Shown here in pieces: positions 6,643-14,643 of a DNA stretch of 15,830 nucleotides. The stretch spans positions 1-15,830 of the forward strand of contig JAVIYP010000066.1 in assembly GCA_031323845.1 (NCBI GenBank). Reading direction: 5' to 3'. The DNA comes from PUPG01 sp031323845. GTDB taxonomy: Bacteria; Bacteroidota; Bacteroidia; Bacteroidales; UBA7960. The notes below the pieces were generated by a model, which saw only the letters and a program-made list of their open reading frames with translations, was not told the DNA's origin and did not search any database. Position 1 is the first letter of the stretch. Each line of letters begins with the position of its first letter. Made by a program: the position numbers and the translations under genes.

Positions 6643-8193
6643 TTATTTTGCATAAGCCACCGCACGGGTTTCCCTGATCACCGTAATTTTAATCTGACCG
6701 GGATAGGTCATCTCGGTCTGGATCTTTTTGCTGAGGTCATGGGATATCTGTTCGGCTTCGGCATCGGAGATTTTTTCGCTTCCCACAATCACACGCAATT
6801 CCCTGCCGGCCTGTATGGCATAGGTTTTAACCACGCCCGGATACGAAAGCGCGAGTTCTTCAAGGTCATTGAGTCGTTTAATGTAGGATTCGACCACTTC
6901 GCGTCTGGCTCCCGGCCTGGCTCCTGAAATGGCATCGCATACCTGGATGATCGGGGAAATGAGGCTTGTCATCTCCACCTCATCATGGTGGGAACCGATG
7001 GCGTTGCATATTTCGGGTTTTTCCTTGTATTTTTCAGCCAGCTTCATGCCCAAAACAGCGTGTGGCAGCTCAGGTTCATTGTCAGGCACTTTGCCAATAT
7101 CATGCAGCAGGGCGGCTCTTTTGGCAACTTTTGGATTAAGTCCGAGCTCAGCGGCCATCGTTGCTGCCAGGTTTGCCACTTCCTTTGAGTGCTGCAGCAG
7201 GTTCTGGCCATAAGATGACCGGTATTTCATCCGGCCTACCAAACGGATAAGTTCAGGGTGCATTCCGTGAATACCCAGGTCGATAGTGGTACGTTTTCCG
7301 ATATCTATGATTTCCTGCTCGATTTGTTTCTGTGTTTTGGCTACCACTTCCTCGATACGAGCGGGGTGAATGCGTCCGTCAGTGACCAGTTTGTGCAGCG
7401 AAAGGCGTGCAATTTCACGCCGGACGGGGTCAAAGCCGCTCAGGATGATGGCTTCGGGAGTGTCGTCAACGATGATCTCTACTCCGGTAGCTGCCTCCAG
7501 GGCTCTGATGTTTCGCCCTTCACGCCCAATGATGCGGCCTTTTATTTCATCGCTTTCAATGGGAAACACAGAAACAGAATTCTCAATGGCCACCTCGGTA
7601 GCTGTGCGCTGCAGAGCATGAACAACGAGTTTCTTTGCTTCATTGTTTGCCGTCATCCGCGCTTCCTCCATCACCTCCCTGATGTATGTCTGAGCATCAC
7701 TCTGAGCCTCAACCCTGAGCGCTTCAACGAGCTGCTGTTTGGCTTCCTGGGCCGACATCCCGCTGATAGATTCCAGTTGCTCCAACTGCACCTGTACGTT
7801 TTTGTCCAACTCAGCCTGCTTCTTGTTGAGTATGTCAAGCTGGTTATTCAGATTGTCGCGAATGACATTTACTTCATTCTGTTTTCTCTGCAGTTCTTCT
7901 AATTTGTGTGACAGACTGCTTTCTCTTTGTTTGATTTTATTTTCAGCGGCAGCTATCTTCTGGTTTTTCTCAGAAACAAGTTTTTCGTGCTCTGACTTGA
8001 GCTGCAAAAAATGTTCTTTTGCCTGAAGGATTTTTTCCTTTTTCAGCACTTCGGCTTCCGAGATGGCTTCTTTCAGGATTCGCTGGCTTTTCCGGACAAT
8101 GTTTTTACGCATTATCGTTGCTGTTACCAGTATTCCCAGGCCCAGAGATATAACCGCTACGATCACAATGGCAACAAGTTGCATGCTTATCAT
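6643..8193 (-). CDS. rny: Ribonuclease Y
   Basis: This 516-residue protein is a membrane-anchored endoribonuclease that starts decay of many mRNAs. It has an N-terminal membrane helix (about 5-27) and a long coiled coil (about 30-165). Next are a KH RNA-binding domain with GRIIGREGRNIRALE (219-233), and an HD domain whose metal-binding pair is H364-D365 in ALLHDIGK, followed by GSHHDEVE (400-407). The length is the family norm and the C-terminus is complete. An alternative start three codons in (8184) is possible; I keep 8193. It lies downstream of zapA and the 6S RNA on the same strand, with 23 bases separating its stop from the convergent TPR kinase. The leader from 8194 to the 6S terminator is very short, so a promoter may lie within or before the 6S gene. 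Confidence 0.97.
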   Translation of the reverse strand: MISMQLVAIVIVAVISLGLGILVTATIMRKNIVRKSQRILKEAISEAEVLKKEKILQAKEHFLQLKSEHEKLVSEKNQKIAAAENKIKQRESSLSHKLEELQRKQNEVNVIRDNLNNQLDILNKKQAELDKNVQVQLEQLESISGMSAQEAKQQLVEALRVEAQSDAQTYIREVMEEARMTANNEAKKLVVHALQRTATEVAIENSVSVFPIESDEIKGRIIGREGRNIRALEAATGVEIIVDDTPEAIILSGFDPVRREIARLSLHKLVTDGRIHPARIEEVVAKTQKQIEQEIIDIGKRTTIDLGIHGMHPELIRLVGRMKYRSSYGQNLLQHSKEVANLAATMAAELGLNPKVAKRAALLHDIGKVPDNEPELPHAVLGMKLAEKYKEKPEICNAIGSHHDEVEMTSLISPIIQVCDAISGARPGARREVVESYIKRLNDLEELALSYPGVVKTYAIQAGRELRVIVGSEKISDAEAEQISHDLSKKIQTEMTYPGQIKITVIRETRAVAYAK

Positions 8194-8216
8194 ATCGGTA
8201 TTGTTTTTAAGTACAT

Positions 8217-8424
8217 AAAAAAACCCGCATCGAATTCAATGAGGCTTAATGAAACCCCTGGTGTACAAGTTTAGGGGGTTGGCGTTCCTCGAACGTCCAC
8301 CGCCTCCAAAAGGAGGATACTGCCGTAAACGGCAGTATTGAGGCCTGTTCTTAAAACTCCAAACGTTACCCTAATTATTGATAATGTTGAGTTTCAAAAA
8401 CGTACAATTGAATTCATGCGGGTT
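8217..8424 (-). ncRNA. ssrS: 6S RNA (SsrS), RNA polymerase-binding regulator
   Basis: The gap between zapA and rny folds into one long closed RNA of about 205 bases. The ends pair over 18 bp with one bulge (8407-8424 with 8222-8240). On the - strand the closing stem is followed by seven U (8217-8223), which acts as a terminator. Inside are small hairpins: 8317-8338 (9-bp stem, 4-base loop), 8303-8316 (CCTCC/GGAGG) and 8281-8297. In addition, TTAGGG on the 5' half can pair with CCCTAA on the 3' half. A long rod with a terminal stem and central bubble is the 6S design, which mimics an open promoter and holds RNA polymerase. The neighbour zapA is the classical 6S neighbour in proteobacteria, and I recall the zapA-6S-rny order in Bacteroidota. 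The exact ends and the -7 box (TATTTCGT just upstream) are tentative. Confidence 0.8.
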
Positions 8425-8453
8425 ATAACGAAATATTTTCAAAGAGCGTTGAT

Positions 8454-8744
8454 TTATTGATGCAGGCTTTCATCAAGCAGGCGATCTACCTTCTGCAACT
8501 GATCTTTCAGTAATTGATGATCCTTAATGGTATTAATTAAACGCAGAGACTCCACAGCAAATTGTAAGTTAACCATGGCCAGCAGATCCTGCTTATCACG
8601 AAAAGCATAACTGCTTGCATATTTCTGCATTTTCTCGTCAACCAGCGCCGCCGCTTTTCTGAAAATCTCTTCCTCACCTTCGCTGTTGACAGTCAACCTG
8701 TAGGGTCGTTCTGCAATGATTACTGATATCAGTTGATCTCGCAT
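8454..8744 (-). CDS. zapA: Cell division protein ZapA
   Basis: This 96-residue protein has the ZapA layout. An N-terminal beta segment (ISVIIAERPYRLTV, 6-19) is followed by the E-E-IFRKAA.LVDEKM helix (24-39), the LLAMVNLQFAVESLRL helix (54-69), and a coiled-coil tail. ZapA crosslinks FtsZ filaments at the Z ring. The length is normal. It sits three bases after the coiled-coil gene upstream and 29 bases before the 6S RNA, all on one strand. The 6S hairpin terminator may also end the zapA transcript. Confidence 0.9.
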   Translation of the reverse strand: MRDQLISVIIAERPYRLTVNSEGEEEIFRKAAALVDEKMQKYASSYAFRDKQDLLAMVNLQFAVESLRLINTIKDHQLLKDQLQKVDRLLDESLHQ

Positions 8745-8747
8745 AAA

Positions 8748-9041
8748 TTATTTTGCCTGGCTGTTTATAAGCCCGTAACATTTTTCGATTTCCCGCAAAA
8801 GTTCATTTACTTTTTGCCTGGCCTGTAGAGAATCTTTGCCTTTGACTGCTTTGGCCGCCTGTAAATGAGTGATGTAATCCCTTAGCTCACCCATTTCAAG
8901 TTTTTGAGTTTCAATCTGATCCATCAAGCTTAGTTTCTGTTCCTCAAGGTTTGAAATTCTGTCTCTCAACCCATTGTTTAAAACCAGCAGCTTTTTGATC
9001 TTATTCTCAATGCCTTCCAACAACAATGACAATTCATCCAT
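8748..9041 (-). CDS. Small coiled-coil protein, ZapB-like, upstream of zapA
   Basis: The 97-residue product is almost entirely coiled coil, with leucines and isoleucines in heptad spacing from about 5 to 60 (for example LLVLNNGLRDRISNLEEQKL) and a second helix from 70 to 90. There is no signal peptide or membrane segment. It starts a tight operon with zapA (three-base gap). Small ZapB-like coiled coils that bind ZapA and act at the Z ring are the obvious comparison. The assignment rests on position and shape; there is no sequence motif that proves ZapB homology. A promoter just upstream gives a leader of about 17 bases. Confidence 0.8.
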   Translation of the reverse strand: MDELSLLLEGIENKIKKLLVLNNGLRDRISNLEEQKLSLMDQIETQKLEMGELRDYITHLQAAKAVKGKDSLQARQKVNELLREIEKCYGLINSQAK

Positions 9042-9064
9042 TAAACTACTTTCATTGGCCTATA

Positions 9065-9097
9065 CAAATATACAATTATTTCATCCAAATTTCACAA
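9065..9097 (-). promoter_or_regulatory. Promoter of the ZapB-like/zapA operon
   Basis: On the - strand TATATTTG (9072 to 9065) is an exact TAnnTTTG -7 box. A TTG (9097-9095) lies 22 bases upstream and is an acceptable -33 element. The start codon at 9041 is 24 bases past the -7 box. An alternative TTTG at 9089-9086 is too close to serve as -33. Confidence 0.5.
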
Positions 9098-9240
9098 TAT
9101 TTTTCCCATTGAAAAAAATCAAAAATCATTACTCTGAAATATAATTATTTTATATCTTAGTAATTTTATTATTAATTATAATTATTATGTTTTCTATTTG
9201 TTTTTTATGATAATGAATAATGCAGCGCATTGATCTCTGA

Positions 9241-9366
9241 GATCCATGTTATAAAGGATCAGTGACATACGATGTCCGTGAAAAAGGGACAGGTATTCCT
9301 GGAGCGCAGATAGCTCGCATCACAGTTCAAGGCAGGCAGAAATTTGTCATGAATTCGAAAATCTGA
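9241..9366 (+). pseudogene. Possible short gene scrap ending in the repeat array
   Basis: One frame is open between the TGA at 9238-9240 and the TGA at 9364-9366, with protein-like content: GSVTYDVREKGTGIPGAQI followed by ARITVQGRQKF. The V-x-D...GTGIPGA pattern recalls the first strands of carboxypeptidase-regulatory-like beta domains of surface proteins. It has no start codon or flanking homology, and the stop lies inside the first heptamer unit. It may be chance. Confidence 0.25.
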
Positions 9367-9486
9367 CATCTGACATCTGACTTCTGACTTCTGACTTCAG
9401 ACTTCAGACTTCTGACTTCTGACTTCCGAACAGATTTCTCACTAAGTTCGAAATAAACTGCTGACTTCTGACAACTGACATCTGTC
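9361..9486. repeat. Degenerate 7-bp tandem repeat array, main copy
   Basis: Ten units run without a break from 9361 to 9430: three ATCTGAC, two TTCTGAC, two TTCAGAC, two TTCTGAC and TTCCGAA. After an unrelated 30-base insert, about four more units follow (9461-9486: CTGAC, TTCTGAC, AACTGAC, ATCTGTC). Units differ mainly at positions 1-4 while the GAC end is kept. A 7-base period breaks the reading frame and the array is non-coding. Confidence 0.85.
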
Positions 9487-9554
9487 TTCGCGCAAGCACA
9501 AACATCAACACGTATTAAAAACCATCAACGATTAAAAAATCAAAGAGCATTTCA

Positions 9555-10856
9555 ATGAAAGAGGAGTTCCTGGTTTATTTATGGAAACATCGTTTGATCC
9601 GTGGCAAACCCCTGAAGACCGTTCGTGGAGACCTCCTGGAGGTCTTATCACCGGGCCGGGAAAACATGAATTCAGGTCCGGATTTCCTGGCGGCCATGGT
9701 ACGGATCGGCAATACCTTGTGGGCGGGAAATGTGGAGCTGCACATAAGGTCATCTCAGTGGTATACTCACGGGCATCACCACGACAGCGCCTATGCAAAC
9801 ATCATCTTGCATGTGGCTATGGTGGTGGATAAAGAGATCTTTGACCAGCATGGCAATCCGGTGCATCAGCTTGAAACGCGGGGTTATTATGAAACGGCGC
9901 TGGAAAGCAAATACCTGTTACTGCTTCAAAGCCGGCGTTGGATAGCCTGCGAAAAAATGATACGTGACATTGACGACTATTTTGTAACTCACTGGCTTTG
10001 GAGGCTCTTCATCATCAGACTGGAACGAAAAGCGGAAGAGGTGCTGCATTACCGGCACTATTTTGAACAACACCAGGAAATGACCTTGTTGTTCATGCTG
10101 GGGCGCAACCTGGGAGGTAAGGCCAATGCTTCAGCGTTTGGCCTGCTGATTCAAAGAGTTTCGTATAATATATTGCTCAAAAACCATGATAATGCTTTTG
10201 CACTTGAGGCTTTGCTGCTTGGTCAGGCAGGCCTGCTCGAACAGAACTTTACTGAAGAGTATCCCCTGAAGTTGCAGAGGGAATATGCCTACCTTAGGCA
10301 TAAATACGGCTTACCCCCTCCCCTTCGCCGGGAACTCTGGAAATATGCAAGGATGCGTCCGGGCAACTTTCCTGATCTTCGCCTTGCTCAACTCGCCATG
10401 ATCATTCACCGTAACCAGGCGCTGCTCTTCAGAAAGATGATAAATGCCGTAATGCCGGGCAGTGCAATGCTTTGTCTTTTCCTGAATGTGAGACCCACTT
10501 CCTACTGGGACACACATTACAGGCTCAACAAGCCAACCGCTGCCAAACCCAAGCCTTTAGGACAGGACACGCTGAACATCATCATGATCAACACGCTCGC
10601 ACCCATGCTGTTTCTTTATGCGAAAGAAAAGCAGAAACCTGCTTTACTGGAAGCCTTGTTCAGCATGATGGAAACCCTTCTCCCGGAAAACAACAACATA
10701 ACCCGCCAGTGGAGCCGTGTGCTGCGCGAACCTGTAAATGCCGCAGAATCACAGGGAATGATAGAGCTGAGGAAACACTATTGCGTTCCAAAAAAGTGTT
10801 TAACCTGCATGCTGGGGCATCAGATTATCGGGAAACAGCCGTTCATCAGCCCTTAA
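9555..10856 (+). CDS. DUF2851 family protein
   Basis: The 433-residue protein matches the Bacteroidota family DUF2851, which has no established function. The N-terminal third holds the conserved blocks: KEEFLVYLWKHRL (2-14), NSGPDFLAAMVRIG (39-52), WAGNVELHIRSSQWYTHGHH (56-75) and DSAYANIILHV (77-87). The C-terminus ends with a cysteine motif C410-x4-C415-x2-C418 followed by H422. The middle is mostly helical. There is no signal peptide or membrane helix, so it is cytosolic. The conserved D43 and E61-x-H63 on adjacent predicted strands, plus the histidine cluster (72-76), look like a metal site; this is inference. It is a single gene, preceded by the repeat region and converging on the kinase operon with an 11-base overlap of coding ends. 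Confidence 0.9.
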   Translation: MKEEFLVYLWKHRLIRGKPLKTVRGDLLEVLSPGRENMNSGPDFLAAMVRIGNTLWAGNVELHIRSSQWYTHGHHHDSAYANIILHVAMVVDKEIFDQHGNPVHQLETRGYYETALESKYLLLLQSRRWIACEKMIRDIDDYFVTHWLWRLFIIRLERKAEEVLHYRHYFEQHQEMTLLFMLGRNLGGKANASAFGLLIQRVSYNILLKNHDNAFALEALLLGQAGLLEQNFTEEYPLKLQREYAYLRHKYGLPPPLRRELWKYARMRPGNFPDLRLAQLAMIIHRNQALLFRKMINAVMPGSAMLCLFLNVRPTSYWDTHYRLNKPTAAKPKPLGQDTLNIIMINTLAPMLFLYAKEKQKPALLEALFSMMETLLPENNNITRQWSRVLREPVNAAESQGMIELRKHYCVPKKCLTCMLGHQIIGKQPFISP

Positions 10857-12711
10857 GGCCAATATGTGCACTGCGGCTTTCATTAAGGGGCACAGTAATC
10901 CGGGCACAAGTGCCGTTATGCCGGTCAAGCAAAAAACGGCCACCCAATTGTTCGTGAACCAGTATTTCAACCAAGCCAAGTCCGCCTGAATCTTTTTCAT
11001 CCTGCATTGTAACGGATAAATCCACATTTCCGTTATCCCTGATGATCACAATACATTGGTTCTTTTCGTCGTGCCTGTATTCAACCACAATCTCCGGTTT
11101 CGCGGTGTCCTGATCAATTAAGGCATGACGGTAACAGTTGTGCAACAACTCATTGACGGCAACGGCCATGGGTATCGCATAGTCAATCCATAACAACCGG
11201 TCTTCTGCATTTAGCGTAAGCGCAGGTTTTATTGAAGATGAATTGTTTTTGGCATAATACCTGGTCAGGACTGTCAAAAACCGGGTAAAATTAACCATGC
11301 CGTAATTGTCGTGTGTCAAGATCTGTTGATGTATCAGCAGTATAGAATGTATACGCAGGTACAGAGCCCGTTGACGGTTTTTTTCGTGCGGGAGCAAACG
11401 GTCTGAACCATTGTCTCCCAGAAGAGAAAGTATAATGTTGATGTTGGTTTTGACCCTGTTATGGATCTCACTCATCATCACCTCAATTTCTGCAAGCTCC
11501 GATTTTATTTTTTGCTCAATCGCTTTTCTTTCTTTAATCCTCGATTGCTCCTCCTCAATTCTATTTGTTAATTCAAGCGTTCGCCTGTTTACTTCGCCTT
11601 CCAAATTTGTCCTGAGTTTCCTTAATATGGATTCCTTATTTTTTCTATTGATGATTTCTTCCCGAAGGGTAAGCGATTCACTGTTGTCGGCAGCTAAAAG
11701 AGCATATCCATAAGCATCATTGAATGCATCTGTAAGCTGGGTACACGACAGCAATACCGGCAGCCTGTTGATGTGTTTGTCAGTGATAAATGTTTCGATC
11801 TGAACAGACTGTTCTCCTTGTTCAGCGGCAGTGAAAACTGCATGAAGTTTCTCCTTTTCTTCAAACAGCTGTTCTAGCCTTACCTTGTCAGTTTCGCTAA
11901 GTGCAAGACCCAGCAGTTCTAAGGTGTAGCGATTAGCAAAAAACACCCGTTTCCTTTCGTCGCAAAGAAGCATCACCTGCTGCAGATCCTGGATCACTTT
12001 TGAAGCTGCATTGGCATGATCGGCGGGCATGAACCGGTATCTCACAAAGGTATAGGCCACTCCAAGCAACCATGGCAGCAGGGAAATATGCGGAAGCTTC
12101 AGTGTTACTGAAAGCTCCGAGCCCGGCAGGAAAAATTCAAAAATGATAATTATAAGGTTGGCAAGTATCAGGAACAGAAAAACTACAACAACTTTTTTTC
12201 TTGTCGTTATCCACGGTACTTTTTTTCTCCAGTGATAAAATTGCAGCAAGATTACGACCCCGGCGGCCAGAATAAACAAGACGAAGCAAATATCTGCAAT
12301 AACTAACAATAAACCAGCATCAAAAGCAACAAAAGGGAATTGTTTTTTAAGAAAAAGATAGATCAGCGTGGCTAAAAAAGATCCTCCGAAAAGCAGTCCG
12401 CCATACAGAAACAGGGCATGTGTTTTTTGGTAGATGGAGCGGCTTTGCGGAACTCCCAGCAAGCGGGTGTGAAAACGAAACAGCATCATCGGAAGCATAC
12501 TCCATGAGAGGTAGGTAAACAATGTTTTATGAGTAAGCTTATAATCTCCGGAATAAATCACAGTAAATAATACTGCCATTGCTGCCAGGTAAACGGTGAT
12601 GAAAAAAAACTGCCTGTTCATTGGCGATAAACTGTTCTTCCATAGCATATACAGGCCGGTTTGCAAGTAAACGGTAAAGGCAAAGGCAGATATGACCAGG
12701 AACAGCACCAT
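10846..12711 (-). CDS. 7TM sensor histidine kinase with divergent catalytic motifs
   Basis: The 621-residue protein has seven predicted membrane helices (roughly 2-22, 33-53, 63-83, 98-121, 130-158, 172-194, 208-225). A PAS-like segment (about 235-345), a coiled coil (about 348-405) and a HisKA_2/HATPase pair follow. The phosphoacceptor box reads EIHNRVKTNINIILSLL with H417, where the upstream kinase has EIHHRVKNN. In the ATPase, the N box NELLHNCYRHA (520-530) and G2 GGLGL (576-580) remain. The G1 box is DNGNVDL (559-565) instead of the usual DNGVGL, losing the second glycine. It may therefore bind ATP poorly or act as a partner subunit. Its ATG overlaps the TAA of the upstream kinase as TAATG, which implies translational coupling. 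No response regulator is nearby. Confidence 0.9.
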   Translation of the reverse strand: MVLFLVISAFAFTVYLQTGLYMLWKNSLSPMNRQFFFITVYLAAMAVLFTVIYSGDYKLTHKTLFTYLSWSMLPMMLFRFHTRLLGVPQSRSIYQKTHALFLYGGLLFGGSFLATLIYLFLKKQFPFVAFDAGLLLVIADICFVLFILAAGVVILLQFYHWRKKVPWITTRKKVVVVFLFLILANLIIIIFEFFLPGSELSVTLKLPHISLLPWLLGVAYTFVRYRFMPADHANAASKVIQDLQQVMLLCDERKRVFFANRYTLELLGLALSETDKVRLEQLFEEKEKLHAVFTAAEQGEQSVQIETFITDKHINRLPVLLSCTQLTDAFNDAYGYALLAADNSESLTLREEIINRKNKESILRKLRTNLEGEVNRRTLELTNRIEEEQSRIKERKAIEQKIKSELAEIEVMMSEIHNRVKTNINIILSLLGDNGSDRLLPHEKNRQRALYLRIHSILLIHQQILTHDNYGMVNFTRFLTVLTRYYAKNNSSSIKPALTLNAEDRLLWIDYAIPMAVAVNELLHNCYRHALIDQDTAKPEIVVEYRHDEKNQCIVIIRDNGNVDLSVTMQDEKDSGGLGLVEILVHEQLGGRFLLDRHNGTCARITVPLNESRSAHIGLKG

Positions 12712-14594
12712 TAATCCTCTCCTTTCGTTTTGTTTTCCGCAGAAAACCTGATGGTTACTTTGGTACCATGGTGCACTGCATAATGAATATCCCCTTTCAA
12801 ATAGTGCTGAACCAGCAGCTCTACGAGGTACAGACCTATGTTTTTACCGGCAGAACGTTGGTTCATGTCTTGAAGGCCAACACCATTGTCCCCGACTATG
12901 ATCGTAAGGAAGCCCTCATTCCTGTAAAGATCAAGATGGACAACAGGCACAAAACCCTCAGGCTGCTTTGTCAGGAAGTGAACGGGGAAAGCATGCTTTA
13001 TGGTGTTTTTTAAAAGCTCATAAACAATGATGCTGCTCGGAATTGCCTTATCAATGCTAAGCAATTCTTCAGCAAGAGCAACCCTTACCTGGATGTTCTC
13101 TTTGTTACTATGGTCGGCTCTCAGTTTATCCGTTGCCTTTGCGATGAACTGACCGATATTAATTTTGCCCATATAGGGCGAATTGTATAAATAATCATGT
13201 ATGAAGGCTATTTCTCTGACCCTGCCGGCAATGCTGCCATAAAACTTCCGTGCTTGTGAATGTAAATCGAGTTGCTCCTGCTCCATATTAATCAGAGATA
13301 TGATGATCTGAAAATTATTTTTAACCCGGTGATGGATCTCTCTGACGATTTCCTCTTTCAGACGCAATTCTTTCAGCATTTTGCTTTCGGCTTGCTTTTG
13401 TTTTTTGTGTTCAAGCATTACCCTTTCACCCACCATCATCAACTCAGCTCTTCGGAGTTCGATTCGTTTTTCAAGTCCGTTATAGATTTTTTCAAGTTTG
13501 TTTTCTATCAGCAGTCGTTCGTTACGTTCTTTAAGCAGTTTCAATGTGGAGCGGTAATCACTTGCTATCATAATGAATCCTGTCATATTGCTGAAAGCGT
13601 CTTCAGTTTTCACTACATGCAGCAAAACGGAGATCTCTTCTCCAGAACCTGACATTAAGGTACACCTTTCGGGTGCCGTTCTGGTGTGCTTTTCTGTCTT
13701 TTGAAGCAGTTCTTTGAAAGATCTTTCTGATTTTACAAATGTTTCCGGATCAATGGCCGTCAGTTCAGTCATAGAATAGCCAAGGGTGTTCAAACAAAAC
13801 TGATTTGCCCAGTAAATGCTTCCGTTATAATCAACTAAAAACACGAACTCATTAACTTTTTTAAGGAAAATATCCGCAATTATTTCACGGAAGAACAATT
13901 TCGGATAAAAAACAACGAAGGTAAAAAACAAGCCAGCCATTAAAGGCAGCGCTGCAATATGCTGCATGGATGGTAATGCACTGCTTCCAATGGCAGGCAA
14001 CATAAGATGGCTCAACAGGCTTACCATAAATAACAGCAAGAAGGAAACAAGTAACACCTTAAATGCAAGTTGTTCTTTTTTGTATTTGGAATTACGGATT
14101 TTCAGCAACCACCGCAATGCAATCCCTCCACCCAGTCCGGCACAGATCAGGTTATAGGTAAATGCCAGGACAATCCAAACTGAGCGTTTGCCTGTCGTAA
14201 AATACCATAATCCGGAATCCTGGTAAAAATATTTAAGGGTATGAGGCTCTGCCAGATACCTGATCAGCAAGGCTACTCCAAGAGCTGGTAATACAACATA
14301 GAGGAAATACCTTAGCCAACGGTAGCGGGCTTTACTCACATGGTAAAAAAACAAAGTTATCAGCCATGGAAAGGCAATCCAGGCAGGCACGGCAATCCGG
14401 TCGAACAAATACACTGCCGATACATCATCCTTGAGCTGGATGACGAAATACATAAGGGATAACCAGGCCAGTGAAGCCAGCGTTAATGCCAGCAGCCTGT
14501 TTGTGGTGCTTGGCTTCAGATTCAGCACAATGTAAACAACCGCCTGGGTGTACAGCAGGAAAACAACAAGCGTAAAAAAAGCATACAATGTCAT
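12711..14594 (-). CDS. 7TM-PAS sensor histidine kinase (HisKA_2 type)
   Basis: The 627-residue protein has seven predicted membrane helices (about 2-25, 31-52, 64-84, 94-113, 136-164, 177-200, 210-232), like the histidine kinase N-terminal 7TM region. A PAS domain (about 244-345; VDYNGSIYWANQFCLNTLGY) and a coiled coil (about 350-412) follow. The HisKA_2 dimerisation domain has the textbook box REIHHRVKNNFQIIISL, with H421 as phosphoacceptor. The HATPase domain has the N box YELLKNTIKHAF (525-536), G1 DNGVGL (569-574) and G2 NIGLYLVELL. All catalytic motifs look functional. It is first in a coupled pair with a similar kinase and lies 49 bases downstream of trxB on the same strand. Orphan HisKA_2 kinases often signal to separate receivers located elsewhere. 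Confidence 0.93.
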   Translation of the reverse strand: MTLYAFFTLVVFLLYTQAVVYIVLNLKPSTTNRLLALTLASLAWLSLMYFVIQLKDDVSAVYLFDRIAVPAWIAFPWLITLFFYHVSKARYRWLRYFLYVVLPALGVALLIRYLAEPHTLKYFYQDSGLWYFTTGKRSVWIVLAFTYNLICAGLGGGIALRWLLKIRNSKYKKEQLAFKVLLVSFLLLFMVSLLSHLMLPAIGSSALPSMQHIAALPLMAGLFFTFVVFYPKLFFREIIADIFLKKVNEFVFLVDYNGSIYWANQFCLNTLGYSMTELTAIDPETFVKSERSFKELLQKTEKHTRTAPERCTLMSGSGEEISVLLHVVKTEDAFSNMTGFIMIASDYRSTLKLLKERNERLLIENKLEKIYNGLEKRIELRRAELMMVGERVMLEHKKQKQAESKMLKELRLKEEIVREIHHRVKNNFQIIISLINMEQEQLDLHSQARKFYGSIAGRVREIAFIHDYLYNSPYMGKINIGQFIAKATDKLRADHSNKENIQVRVALAEELLSIDKAIPSSIIVYELLKNTIKHAFPVHFLTKQPEGFVPVVHLDLYRNEGFLTIIVGDNGVGLQDMNQRSAGKNIGLYLVELLVQHYLKGDIHYAVHHGTKVTIRFSAENKTKGED

Positions 14595-14643
14595 CCTCTC
14601 ACTGTTTAAAGTGAACAGCCGTCATCGTACCTGCTGATCCTTA

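Larger units (their letters stand above)
9042..9554. other. 513-base intergenic region between divergent genes
   Basis: In order it holds: the zapA-operon promoter; a very AT-rich stretch (about 9100-9220) with no visible gene; a 41-codon open frame that may be a gene scrap (9241-9366); the heptamer repeat array (9361-9486); and about 70 bases leading to the DUF2851 start, with CAACGATTAA near 9529. The last element resembles, in reverse complement, the octamers at 15807-15830. I see no clear TAnnTTTG promoter for the DUF2851 gene. Confidence 0.6.

Noticed and set aside
7258..7902. 214-codon open frame on the + strand inside rny
   Set aside because: Antisense shadow of the intact RNase Y gene; Phe- and Cys-rich composition typical of such shadows.
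9361..9486. CRISPR array
   Set aside because: The units are 7 bases, directly abutting, with no spacers and no cas genes.
10472..10957. 161-codon frame overlapping the end of the DUF2851 gene
   Set aside because: Out-of-frame shadow of DUF2851 with no domain signal.
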